Of a stretch of 64,000 nt of DNA, positions 1 to 7,153 are shown in pieces. Origin of the DNA: LMUY01 sp965198895 (GTDB lineage: Bacteria > Pseudomonadota > Alphaproteobacteria > Acetobacterales > Acetobacteraceae). Numbering within the stretch: the stretch's first letter is position 1; every line of letters starts with the position of its first letter. The notes beneath the pieces were generated by a model. The model was not told where the DNA came from. It saw nothing but the letters and a program-made list of their open reading frames with translations, and did no database searches. A program made the translations under genes and the position numbers. The stretch is from assembly GCA_965198895.1 (NCBI GenBank), contig OZ240676.1:2914001-2978000 (forward strand), written 5' to 3'.

Positions 1-701
1 TGGCGCTTGCCTTGCTGCGACGCGGACGCTCGCCGCTGGCCGGCCTGACGACCCAATTGCATCCCGGCGCCGACTGGGCACTGCACGTCACGGTCGAGTC
101 TGGCAGCGCCGCCGGTGCACGCGCTCGCTTGGCCAATTTGGCCGACGTGGCGCTGGCGCAAGGCGGGCGCGCGATCGGTGCTGCAGTCCCGGCGGCGCTG
201 CAGGCCCGGCCGTTCTCGGTCCGTGGGGCGCTGGGGCCCGCGGCCGAACGCTGGGTCCCGGTGCACGGACTCGTGCCGCTCAGTGCTGCGGTCCCGGCGT
301 TGAAGGCGTTGCTCGACTACGCCGCCACGACCGCGGCGGAGCGGGAGGAGCACGGTATCACGCTCGGCTGGCTGCTCTCGTCGCAACCGGGCCACGTGCT
401 GTTCGAACCGATGCTACTGTGGCCGGATGCGTTGGGCACGCAGCATATCCGCCATCTGCCGCAGCGTGTGACCGACCGTGCCGCAGATCGCCTCGCCAGG
501 CCGGATGCCCGGGCCGTCGTCGACCGAATTAGGGCAGCCCTGGGTGCTGTGCTCGATGCCCATGGCGCGATCCACATGCAGATCGGCCGCTATTACGACC
601 ACACGACGACGCTCGACCCTGCGGCACGGACCGCTCTCCGCGCGATCAAGCGTTCGTTCGACCCGGCACGTGCGCTCAACCCCGGGTGTCTTGGTTTGTG
701 A
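1..701 (+). CDS. FAD-linked oxidase, C-terminal part (truncated by window edge)
   Basis: The reading frame is open from the first bases of the window, so the true start lies outside; a TTG at 12 is the first possible internal start. The visible ~230 residues resemble the C-terminal substrate-binding domain of the GlcD / D-lactate dehydrogenase / vanillyl-alcohol-oxidase superfamily, ending in the typical block FDPARALNPG just before the stop. Such enzymes oxidise hydroxy-acids or alcohols using FAD bound by an N-terminal domain that is not visible here. The substrate cannot be judged from this piece. A short gap and the hydrolase-like gene at 748 follow on the same strand, so the two may be co-transcribed. 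Confidence 0.7.
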   Translation, partial: ALALLRRGRSPLAGLTTQLHPGADWALHVTVESGSAAGARARLANLADVALAQGGRAIGAAVPAALQARPFSVRGALGPAAERWVPVHGLVPLSAAVPALKALLDYAATTAAEREEHGITLGWLLSSQPGHVLFEPMLLWPDALGTQHIRHLPQRVTDRAADRLARPDARAVVDRIRAALGAVLDAHGAIHMQIGRYYDHTTTLDPAARTALRAIKRSFDPARALNPGCLGL

Positions 702-747
702 TTACTGCGGCGAGTTCGGATGACACCTCGGTTGGAGAGTTGAGCGA

Positions 748-2415
748 ATGCAGATCGAGCGCGGATACGTCCGGATCGGCCGACGACATGTACACTACCG
801 CCGGGCAGGCCGCGGCCCGGCCATCGTCCTGCTGCATGCCTCGCCCGTGTCGTCCGCCATGTTCCTGGAACAGATCGAGGTGTTCGCCGAGCGATTCACC
901 GCGATTGCCGTCGACACCCCGGGATATGGTCTGTCGGACAAGTTGGCTATCGAGAAACCTGCCATCGCCGACTACGCCGACGCGCTGATCGAGACACTGG
1001 ATGCGCTTGGGCTCGAACGCGTGCTGCTGTACGGCCGGCACACCGGCGCCTCGATCGCAGTCGAGGCGGCACGGCGGCATCCCGGCCGGGTCGTGCGGGT
1101 GCTGTGCGACGGTTACCCGATCTTCCCGCCCGAAAGCCGCCAGCGCTACATCGACGAGTATCTGGTCAGGCTGACGCCGGGCTGGGATGGCAGCCATCTC
1201 GCGTTCTGGTGGCTGCGGTATCGCGATCAGCACGTGTTCTGGCCGTGGGACATCCAGACCACCGCCACGCGCGCCGACACCGACGTGCCGGATCTCGCTT
1301 TCCTGAACCGCGGCTTCAACCAGATCATGATGGCCGGCGACGGCTATCGCATCGGCTACGCCGCGGCCTTCATGCACGATGCGCTGGATGCCTTGGCGGA
1401 GTTGACAATACCGGCCTGGCTGACAGTGCGGCCCGGCGACTCGCTGTTCAACACCTACGCCGCGTTACCCGCGGGGCATGACAAACGCGTGCTGCCGCGT
1501 GACACGATCGAAGCGGCCCACGTGGAACGCGACATGTTCGACACTGCGCGCGCCGAGGCATCCACGCCTCCGCTTCAGGTCTTGCCGTCCTACTCGGCAC
1601 TGCAGGACGGGGATAGGTTCTTCCTACCTATCCCGGGTGGCTCTCTGCACGCCAAGCTCTGCGGGACGATGAACGGCCGCAAGCCGGTGGTGTTGGTGGC
1701 ACCTCAGCCCGGCGGCCTCGCCTCGCTCACCGCGGAGCTCGCCGATATTGCGGCGCACTGGCCGGTGATCGGGATCGAAGCGCCCGGGCAGTCAGACTCG
1801 CAAACTCCGGACCCCGGATCGGTCGAAACCGCGGCGGAGTGGATCCTCACGGCACTCGCCGGGCTCGGCTGCACGCCGCAACTGCTCGTGGGGGTGCGCG
1901 GCTCCTGTCCGATCGCCGTCGAGATCGGCCGGCAGTCGCCGATCCCGGTGGCACTGCTCGATCCGCCGTTACTGCCGGCGGCAAAGCGTTCGGCCTTCTT
2001 GGCGGAATATCCGGTCGACATCGAACCGCGCCACGATGGCGGCCATGTCCTTGGCACTTGGACCTTGCTGCGGGACGAGCGGCTCTGGTCGCCCTGGTTC
2101 GATCGCCGCCGGGCCAGCGCGCTGCCGCGGGTCAGTGGGCTGGGTGCGGAGGAATTGCATTGCCGGGCCGTGGACTTGCTGAAGCAACCGGAACATGTGC
2201 ACTCGCTGATGCAGCAGGTCTGGCGCTATCCGCTGCTGGAGCGCGTGGCGTCACTCCCGCGCGGCTGGGTGATCGTGGGCGAGACGGACATCTTCACCGC
2301 CCTGTCCGAGCCTCCGCCGGCCCAATTTCGGGTGATGCAAGTGGCCCCGGGCAGCAGCGCCGCCACCGTCGTGGCCGCCATCGCCGCCAGCGCTGCCGCC
2401 AGCAATCCGCCGTAA
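748..2415 (+). CDS. Two-domain alpha/beta-hydrolase-fold protein with a degenerate nucleophile site
   Basis: This 555-residue protein starts with a recognisable alpha/beta-hydrolase domain: oxyanion-hole region VLLHASP (~27-33), then VDTPGYGLSDK (~55-65). The nucleophile elbow, normally G-x-S-x-G or G-x-D-x-G, reads GRHTG (96-100), so a His sits where the catalytic Ser or Asp belongs. From about residue 290 a second, weaker hydrolase-like half appears (VVLVAPQPGG, IGIEAPGQSD, then GVRGSC at its elbow), also without a classical nucleophile motif. It may be a pseudoenzyme or use unusual chemistry. It lies downstream of the FAD oxidase and converges on the homogentisate operon, ending 7 bp from the fahA stop. 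No specific function is assigned. Confidence 0.65.
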   Translation: MQIERGYVRIGRRHVHYRRAGRGPAIVLLHASPVSSAMFLEQIEVFAERFTAIAVDTPGYGLSDKLAIEKPAIADYADALIETLDALGLERVLLYGRHTGASIAVEAARRHPGRVVRVLCDGYPIFPPESRQRYIDEYLVRLTPGWDGSHLAFWWLRYRDQHVFWPWDIQTTATRADTDVPDLAFLNRGFNQIMMAGDGYRIGYAAAFMHDALDALAELTIPAWLTVRPGDSLFNTYAALPAGHDKRVLPRDTIEAAHVERDMFDTARAEASTPPLQVLPSYSALQDGDRFFLPIPGGSLHAKLCGTMNGRKPVVLVAPQPGGLASLTAELADIAAHWPVIGIEAPGQSDSQTPDPGSVETAAEWILTALAGLGCTPQLLVGVRGSCPIAVEIGRQSPIPVALLDPPLLPAAKRSAFLAEYPVDIEPRHDGGHVLGTWTLLRDERLWSPWFDRRRASALPRVSGLGAEELHCRAVDLLKQPEHVHSLMQQVWRYPLLERVASLPRGWVIVGETDIFTALSEPPPAQFRVMQVAPGSSAATVVAAIAASAAASNPP

Positions 2416-2422
2416 CCGGTTC

Positions 2423-3724
2423 TTACGCCGCGGCGATGGTGCCGCGGCATTCCCCGAAGCCAATGGCCGTGAAGCCATCGCGGCAGGCGTGGGCGCGGAA
2501 GATCACGGTGTCGCCGTCCTCCAGGAAGGCGCGCTGCTCGCCGCCGGGCAGGGACAGCTTCTGCGAACCGCCCATCGTGGTCTCCAGCAGGCTGCCATAG
2601 CCGCCCGGGTCTGGTGTGGAGATCGTGCCGGTCCCGAACAAATCGCCTGGGCGCAGGTTGCAGCCGCCGGAGCTGTGGTGGGCCACCATTTGCGCCGCGG
2701 TCCAATACATGTGCCGCAAATTGCTGAGGGACACGCGATGCGGCGTCTGGCCGGCGCGTTCCATGGCTGCGGTCAGCAGGAACACTTCCAGATCGATGTC
2801 GAAGGCGCCTTGGCCGGCATCCTGCGGGTCGGACAGATAGGGCAAGGGCGCCGGATCACCCTCTGGGCGGGCCGGTTGCGCAATCCGGAACGGCGCCAGG
2901 GCTTCCGCCGTCACCACCCACGGCGAGATCGTGGTGACGAAGCTCTTGGCGAGGAACGGCCCAAGCGGCTGGTATTCCCAAGCCTGGATGTCCCGTGCGG
3001 ACCAATCGTTCAACAGGCAGAACCCGGCGGCATGCGACCCGGCGTCCGCAATGGTGATCGGCTGCCCGGTGTCGTTCCCGGGTCCGATCCAGATGCCGAA
3101 CTCGAGCTCGTAATCCAGCCGGCGGCTCGGACCGAAGCCCGGTTCCGGTTGCGACGGCGGCTTGGTCTGCCCGTGGGGGCGGCGCACCGGGCTGCCGGAA
3201 ACCGCGAGTGACGAGGCACGGCCGTGATAGCCGATCGGAACGTATTTGTAGTTCGGCAGCAGCGGGTTATCGGGGCGGAACTGGCGGCCGACATTCGTCG
3301 CGTGATGGATGCCGGCATAGAAATCGGTGTAGTCGCCCACCACGGCCGGCATGTGCATCGTGCAGCCGGCGGCTGGATAGAGCAGGCCGGTGGGGTCTGG
3401 CACGCTCGCTCCCACCGCGAGCAGTGCGCTGAGTTCGGCCCGCAACTCGGACCGCTCGGCTACGGGAAGTGCCAAGAACGCGTTCAGCACCGGCCCCGCG
3501 GCGGCCTGCGCTGCGGCACACTCCAGCAGCTTGCGGCGGACTGCCTCTTCCAGATCCAGAATCTGATCGCCGATCGCCACGCCGCCGCGAGGGGCACCAC
3601 CCGGGGGCGAGAAGATGCCGAGCGGCAGGTTCTGCACCGGAAACTCGGTGTGGCCGTTGGCGGACTCGACCCAACTCCGCAGGGCCGGGTCGTGCGTGCC
3701 ATCCGTTTGCTGGGGTGCGGTCAT
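2423..3724 (-). CDS. fahA: Fumarylacetoacetase
   Basis: This enzyme hydrolyses 4-fumarylacetoacetate to fumarate and acetoacetate, the last step of phenylalanine/tyrosine catabolism through homogentisate, in the cytoplasm. The 433-residue protein has the FAH blocks DYTDFYAGIHHATNVG, PIGYHGRASS, LDYELEFGIWIG, NDWSARDIQ and GDLFGTGTIS, which carry the metal-binding and catalytic residues; the length is normal for the family. The chosen ATG (3722-3724) overlaps the hmgA stop as ATGA, indicating translational coupling. The frame is open further upstream, but that stretch reads as antisense-type shadow of hmgA and has no family similarity. It is presumably controlled by the promoter and palindrome in front of hmgA. 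Confidence 0.96.
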   Translation of the reverse strand: MTAPQQTDGTHDPALRSWVESANGHTEFPVQNLPLGIFSPPGGAPRGGVAIGDQILDLEEAVRRKLLECAAAQAAAGPVLNAFLALPVAERSELRAELSALLAVGASVPDPTGLLYPAAGCTMHMPAVVGDYTDFYAGIHHATNVGRQFRPDNPLLPNYKYVPIGYHGRASSLAVSGSPVRRPHGQTKPPSQPEPGFGPSRRLDYELEFGIWIGPGNDTGQPITIADAGSHAAGFCLLNDWSARDIQAWEYQPLGPFLAKSFVTTISPWVVTAEALAPFRIAQPARPEGDPAPLPYLSDPQDAGQGAFDIDLEVFLLTAAMERAGQTPHRVSLSNLRHMYWTAAQMVAHHSSGGCNLRPGDLFGTGTISTPDPGGYGSLLETTMGGSQKLSLPGGEQRAFLEDGDTVIFRAHACRDGFTAIGFGECRGTIAAA

Positions 3725-5070
3725 GGCCGGGTCGGGTCGAAATGCTTGCGCAGACTGTGGCCGTACGCGGCGTAATCGGTCTGGAATTGGGCGATGCCGG
3801 CCGCGAAGGCGGTGACGCGCTGCGGGAAGCGCGTTTCGAACATGAAGGCCATGGTGCCCTCCAGCTTGTGCGGCTGCAGTTCGGCGTTGCTGGCCTTTTC
3901 GAACGCGTCGGTGTCGGGGCCGTGCGGCAGCATGCAATTGTGCAGCGAAATGCCGCCGGGCACGAAGCCGCCGCCGGTCTTGGCGTCGTACTGGCCGTAG
4001 ATCAGGCCCATGAACTCGCTCATGACGTTCATGTGGTACCACGGCGGCCGGAACGTACCCTCCGCGACTAGCCACCGGTCAGAAAACAGCACGAAATCGA
4101 TATTGGCCGTGCCCGGCGTTTCACTCGGGGATGTCATCACGGTGAAGATCGACGGGTCGGCATGGTCGAACAGCACCGGGCCGACCGGCGAGTATTTACG
4201 CAGGTCGTATTTGTAGGGCGCGTAGTTGCCGTGCCAGGCGACGACGTCCAACGGCGACTGCGCGATGTCTGCGGACCATAGCGTGCCGCCCCATTTCACA
4301 GTCATCACGCCGGGCACCTCCCGGTCCTCGTACGCGGCGACCGGAGTGAGGAAGTCGCGCGGGTTGGCCATGCAATTGGCACCGATCGGGCCGCGCTCCG
4401 GCAGGCTGAACGCGCCGCCATAGTTCTCACACACGTAGCCACGCGCGGACGCGGCATGCAGCTCCACGCGTATCTTGACGCCGCGCGGGATCACCACCGC
4501 CTCACCCGGCCCGGCGTCGATCAGGCCGAATTCGGTGCAGAACCGCAGCCCACCCTCCTGCGGCACGATCAGCATCTCGCCGTCGGCGTTATAGAAATAC
4601 TCGTCCACCATCGAGCGGGTGGCCAGGTAGACATGCGCCCCCATCCCCGCTTGCGACCCGGCGTCGCCGGCGGTCGTGATGGTGTGCATGCCGTCGATGA
4701 ACGACATCGGCGTGGCGGGGAGCGGGAGTGGGTCCCAGCGCATCGGGGCGATCGGCAGCTCTGGCTCGGCCGCCGGCGCCGTGCGCCACAACCGGGCGTC
4801 CGCCTTGCGGAACCGGCCCCAATGGGCGACCGTCGGGCGGATGCGATACAGCCACGACCGCTCGTTCGTGGTGCGCGGCGCGGTGAACGGGGAACCGGAG
4901 AGCTGCTCGGCATACAGGCCGTAGGGACATTTCTGCGGTGAGTTGCGCCCGATCGGCAGGGCGCCGGGCAACGCCTCCGTCTCGAAGCCGTTGCCGAAGC
5001 CGGAAATATAGCCAGGATGCAGCGGACGGTCCGAGGCGATCGGGAAGGGGAACGGCGCGGGATGATCCAT
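3721..5070 (-). CDS. hmgA: Homogentisate 1,2-dioxygenase
   Basis: A non-haem Fe(II) ring-cleaving dioxygenase converting homogentisate to maleylacetoacetate. The 449-residue protein begins with the family N-terminus YISGFGNGFETEALPGALP and contains the cupin-region blocks VDEYFYNADGEMLIVPQEGG, VVAWHGNYAPYKYDL and WYHMNVMSEFMGL, which include iron-ligand His/Glu. The ATG at 5068-5070 is preceded by AAAGGAGG about 8 bases upstream, which decides this start over earlier in-frame codons. It is first in a two-gene operon with fahA. Maleylacetoacetate isomerase and 4-hydroxyphenylpyruvate dioxygenase are not in this window. It is transcribed divergently from the MarR gene, with a near-perfect palindrome in the shared promoter region. 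Confidence 0.97.
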   Translation of the reverse strand: MDHPAPFPFPIASDRPLHPGYISGFGNGFETEALPGALPIGRNSPQKCPYGLYAEQLSGSPFTAPRTTNERSWLYRIRPTVAHWGRFRKADARLWRTAPAAEPELPIAPMRWDPLPLPATPMSFIDGMHTITTAGDAGSQAGMGAHVYLATRSMVDEYFYNADGEMLIVPQEGGLRFCTEFGLIDAGPGEAVVIPRGVKIRVELHAASARGYVCENYGGAFSLPERGPIGANCMANPRDFLTPVAAYEDREVPGVMTVKWGGTLWSADIAQSPLDVVAWHGNYAPYKYDLRKYSPVGPVLFDHADPSIFTVMTSPSETPGTANIDFVLFSDRWLVAEGTFRPPWYHMNVMSEFMGLIYGQYDAKTGGGFVPGGISLHNCMLPHGPDTDAFEKASNAELQPHKLEGTMAFMFETRFPQRVTAFAAGIAQFQTDYAAYGHSLRKHFDPTRP

Positions 5071-5095
5071 GATGCTTCCTCCTTTAGCCGACGGA

Positions 5096-5115
5096 TTAGT
5101 TTCAGTTGAAACTAA
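5096..5115. promoter_or_regulatory. Palindromic operator candidate between hmgA and marR
   Basis: The 20-bp sequence TTAGTTTCAGTTGAAACTAA has perfect 9-bp inverted arms around a 2-bp centre. It lies 26 bp upstream of the hmgA ATG and just before the MarR gene, exactly where a MarR dimer would bind to control both divergent units. It is AT-rich compared with its surroundings. Binding by the neighbouring regulator, and homogentisate or an aromatic acid as ligand, are inferences. Confidence 0.75.
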
Positions 5116-5126
5116 AATCAAGGGTT

Positions 5127-5582
5127 GTGTCACAGCTTCGGCTGGCGGCCTTCCTGCCCTACCGGCTGAACGTGCTGGCGACGCTGGTCAGCGAGGGATT
5201 GGCGCAGATCTACCAAAGCCGGCTCGGCATCGGCATCCCCGAGTGGCGTGTGCTGGCCACGCTGGGCGAGTTCGGCCAGATGACCGCGACCGCGATCGGC
5301 CAGCATGCCCACATGCGCAAAGTAAAGGTGAGCCGGGCGATTGCCGCGCTGGACGGGCGCGGCTTGCTGATGCGAACCCCGAACCGGGACGATCGGCGCG
5401 AGGCGTTCGTGGCGTTGACGCCCGAGGGGGAGGCCACCTACGCGGCCATTGCCCCGTTGGCGGTCGGCTTCGCCGCGTCGCTGACGGAGGGGCTTTCTCC
5501 GGCGGAGCTTGCCCAATTGAACGCCCTGCTCGACCGGCTGACCGAACGCGCCGCCGCACTCAACCAGCGGCCGACGGGCTAG
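5127..5582 (+). CDS. MarR-family transcriptional regulator, probable hmg operon regulator
   Basis: This 151-residue protein has a MarR winged helix: dimerisation helix FLPYRLNVLATLVSEGLAQIY, recognition region MTATAIGQHAHMRKVKVSRAIAAL, and the wing sequence PNRDDRREAFVALTPEG (consensus D-x-R). I start it at GTG 5127, because an upstream in-frame TTG (5106) lies inside the operator palindrome. It is divergent from hmgA, and its stop shares a CTAG with the stop of the convergent efflux gene. Repression of homogentisate degradation is inferred from position; other bacteria use IclR- or TetR-type HmgR proteins for this job. Confidence 0.85.
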   Translation: MSQLRLAAFLPYRLNVLATLVSEGLAQIYQSRLGIGIPEWRVLATLGEFGQMTATAIGQHAHMRKVKVSRAIAALDGRGLLMRTPNRDDRREAFVALTPEGEATYAAIAPLAVGFAASLTEGLSPAELAQLNALLDRLTERAAALNQRPTG

Positions 5583-7153
5583 TATTTCAGGAACGGCAGA
5601 CCCTTCTGGAACGAACCGCGGGACGGTAGGTCGAGCGTGCTCCAGCCACCGCCCAGCGCTTGCACCAGGGTGACACTCGCCACCAGGCGCTGCTCCTGCA
5701 CCAGCAAGGCCGATTCCTGGTTGCCGAGCAGCGTGGTCTGCTGGGTGACGACGGCGGTGTAGGCGGCGGTGCCGGCCAGGTAGGTATTCAGCACCACGTT
5801 GACCGCGCGCTGCGACGATGCGACAGCCGTCTTCGCCGCTGCCTCCTGCTGCTCCAGGATGCGGAGGGCCGCCAATTCGTCCTCCACCTGCTGGAACGCC
5901 GTCAGCACGGTCTGCCGGTAGGCGGCGACGCTGGCGTCGTAGGAGGCACGGGCGGCGGCGACTTCGGAATTCCGCAAACCGCCCTCGAACAGCGTTTCGG
6001 TCGCCGATGCGCCGAGCGACCATACGCGGTTTGCGGCCTGGATCAACGAGCCGAGCGGGTTGCCGGAATAGCCGTACAGCGCGGACAGCGAGATGTCGGG
6101 GTAGAACGCCGCCACCTGCACGCCGATGATCGCGTTCTGCTCGGCCATGGTGCGCTCCGCCGCCGAGATGTCGGGGCGGCGCTGCAGCAGGGTCGATGGC
6201 AGCACGCCGGGCGGGACGGGCACGTCGTCGGTCAGGGCGCCCACGGGGATCTCGAGTTCGGCCGGGGCCACACCCGTCAACACGGCGATCGCGTGCTCGT
6301 ACTGCGCCCGTAGCACGCCGACATTCACCAGGGTCGCGTTCGCCGTGTCCAATTGCGCCTGCGCCTCGGCGAGCGCCGAGGCGTCGGTGGTGCCGGCATT
6401 ATACTGGTTGCGGGTGATGCGGACGGAGGCGGCGTAGGCCTTCACCGTGTCCTGCAGCAGCTTTTGCAGCGCGTCCTGGTAGCGTAGCTCGAAGTAGTCG
6501 GTGGCCAGCGTCGCCTGTGCGGACAGCGTGGCGTTCACCAGGTCGGCGGCACTGACCTGGGCGGCGGCGACGTCACTCTCGACCTGGCGGCGGATGCGGC
6601 CCCACACGTCCAAATCCCAGTCGAAGGTACCTTCCAGCGAATAGAGGGTCGTCGCGCGGGTGCTCCCCGTCGAAGTTGTCGTGGTCCCGCTGGTCGTCGT
6701 TCCGGTTGTTGCGCCGGTGCTGGTCAACGTGCTGGACGTGGTGCCCCCCAGCGCGGTGCCCGTGGTGCCGCCGAGCCCCGTCGTGCTGGCACCGGTGGAG
6801 GCCGAGCCGCCGCGGTACGACCGGGTGACGCTGGCGGTGCCGTTGGCGGTCGGGAACAGCGCCGAGCGTGCCACGTCCACCGTCGCCTGTGCCTCGCGCA
6901 ATTGGGCCTCGTACTGCTTCACGTTCTGGTTCGAGACGGCGACCTTATCCTCGAGCTGGTTCAGCAACGGGTCGTGATAGATGCTCCACCACTGGCCCTT
7001 CGCCGCCGTATCGAGCGGTTGCGCCACCGTCCAACCCGGCGGCGCTTCCTTGAACGGCAAGGCCGTGCCAACCGCGGCCGGCCGCTTGTAGTCGGGCCCG
7101 ACCATGCAACCCGCCAACGCGAGCGCGGTGAACCCCAATAGGAACGCCCTCAT
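5579..7153 (-). CDS. RND efflux outer-membrane factor, NodT-family lipoprotein
   Basis: This is the outer-membrane channel of a tripartite RND efflux pump. The 524-residue protein begins with a lipoprotein signal ending in the lipobox LAGC (Cys16), then GPDYKRP, the typical NodT/OprM start. Two outer-membrane efflux repeats follow, with the conserved block LLQRRPDISAAERTMAEQNA. An unusual Thr/Ser/Gly-rich insertion occupies about residues 115-169, near where the first beta-barrel hairpin is expected. It is the last gene of a four-gene operon, overlapping the MdtC-like permease stop/start region by 4 bp, so it likely serves the two permeases encoded upstream. Confidence 0.93.
   Translation of the reverse strand: MRAFLLGFTALALAGCMVGPDYKRPAAVGTALPFKEAPPGWTVAQPLDTAAKGQWWSIYHDPLLNQLEDKVAVSNQNVKQYEAQLREAQATVDVARSALFPTANGTASVTRSYRGGSASTGASTTGLGGTTGTALGGTTSSTLTSTGATTGTTTSGTTTTSTGSTRATTLYSLEGTFDWDLDVWGRIRRQVESDVAAAQVSAADLVNATLSAQATLATDYFELRYQDALQKLLQDTVKAYAASVRITRNQYNAGTTDASALAEAQAQLDTANATLVNVGVLRAQYEHAIAVLTGVAPAELEIPVGALTDDVPVPPGVLPSTLLQRRPDISAAERTMAEQNAIIGVQVAAFYPDISLSALYGYSGNPLGSLIQAANRVWSLGASATETLFEGGLRNSEVAAARASYDASVAAYRQTVLTAFQQVEDELAALRILEQQEAAAKTAVASSQRAVNVVLNTYLAGTAAYTAVVTQQTTLLGNQESALLVQEQRLVASVTLVQALGGGWSTLDLPSRGSFQKGLPFLKY

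Noticed and set aside
3725..4075. Upstream extension of fumarylacetoacetase
   Set aside because: The extension overlaps hmgA in another frame, is Arg-rich and unlike any FAH protein.
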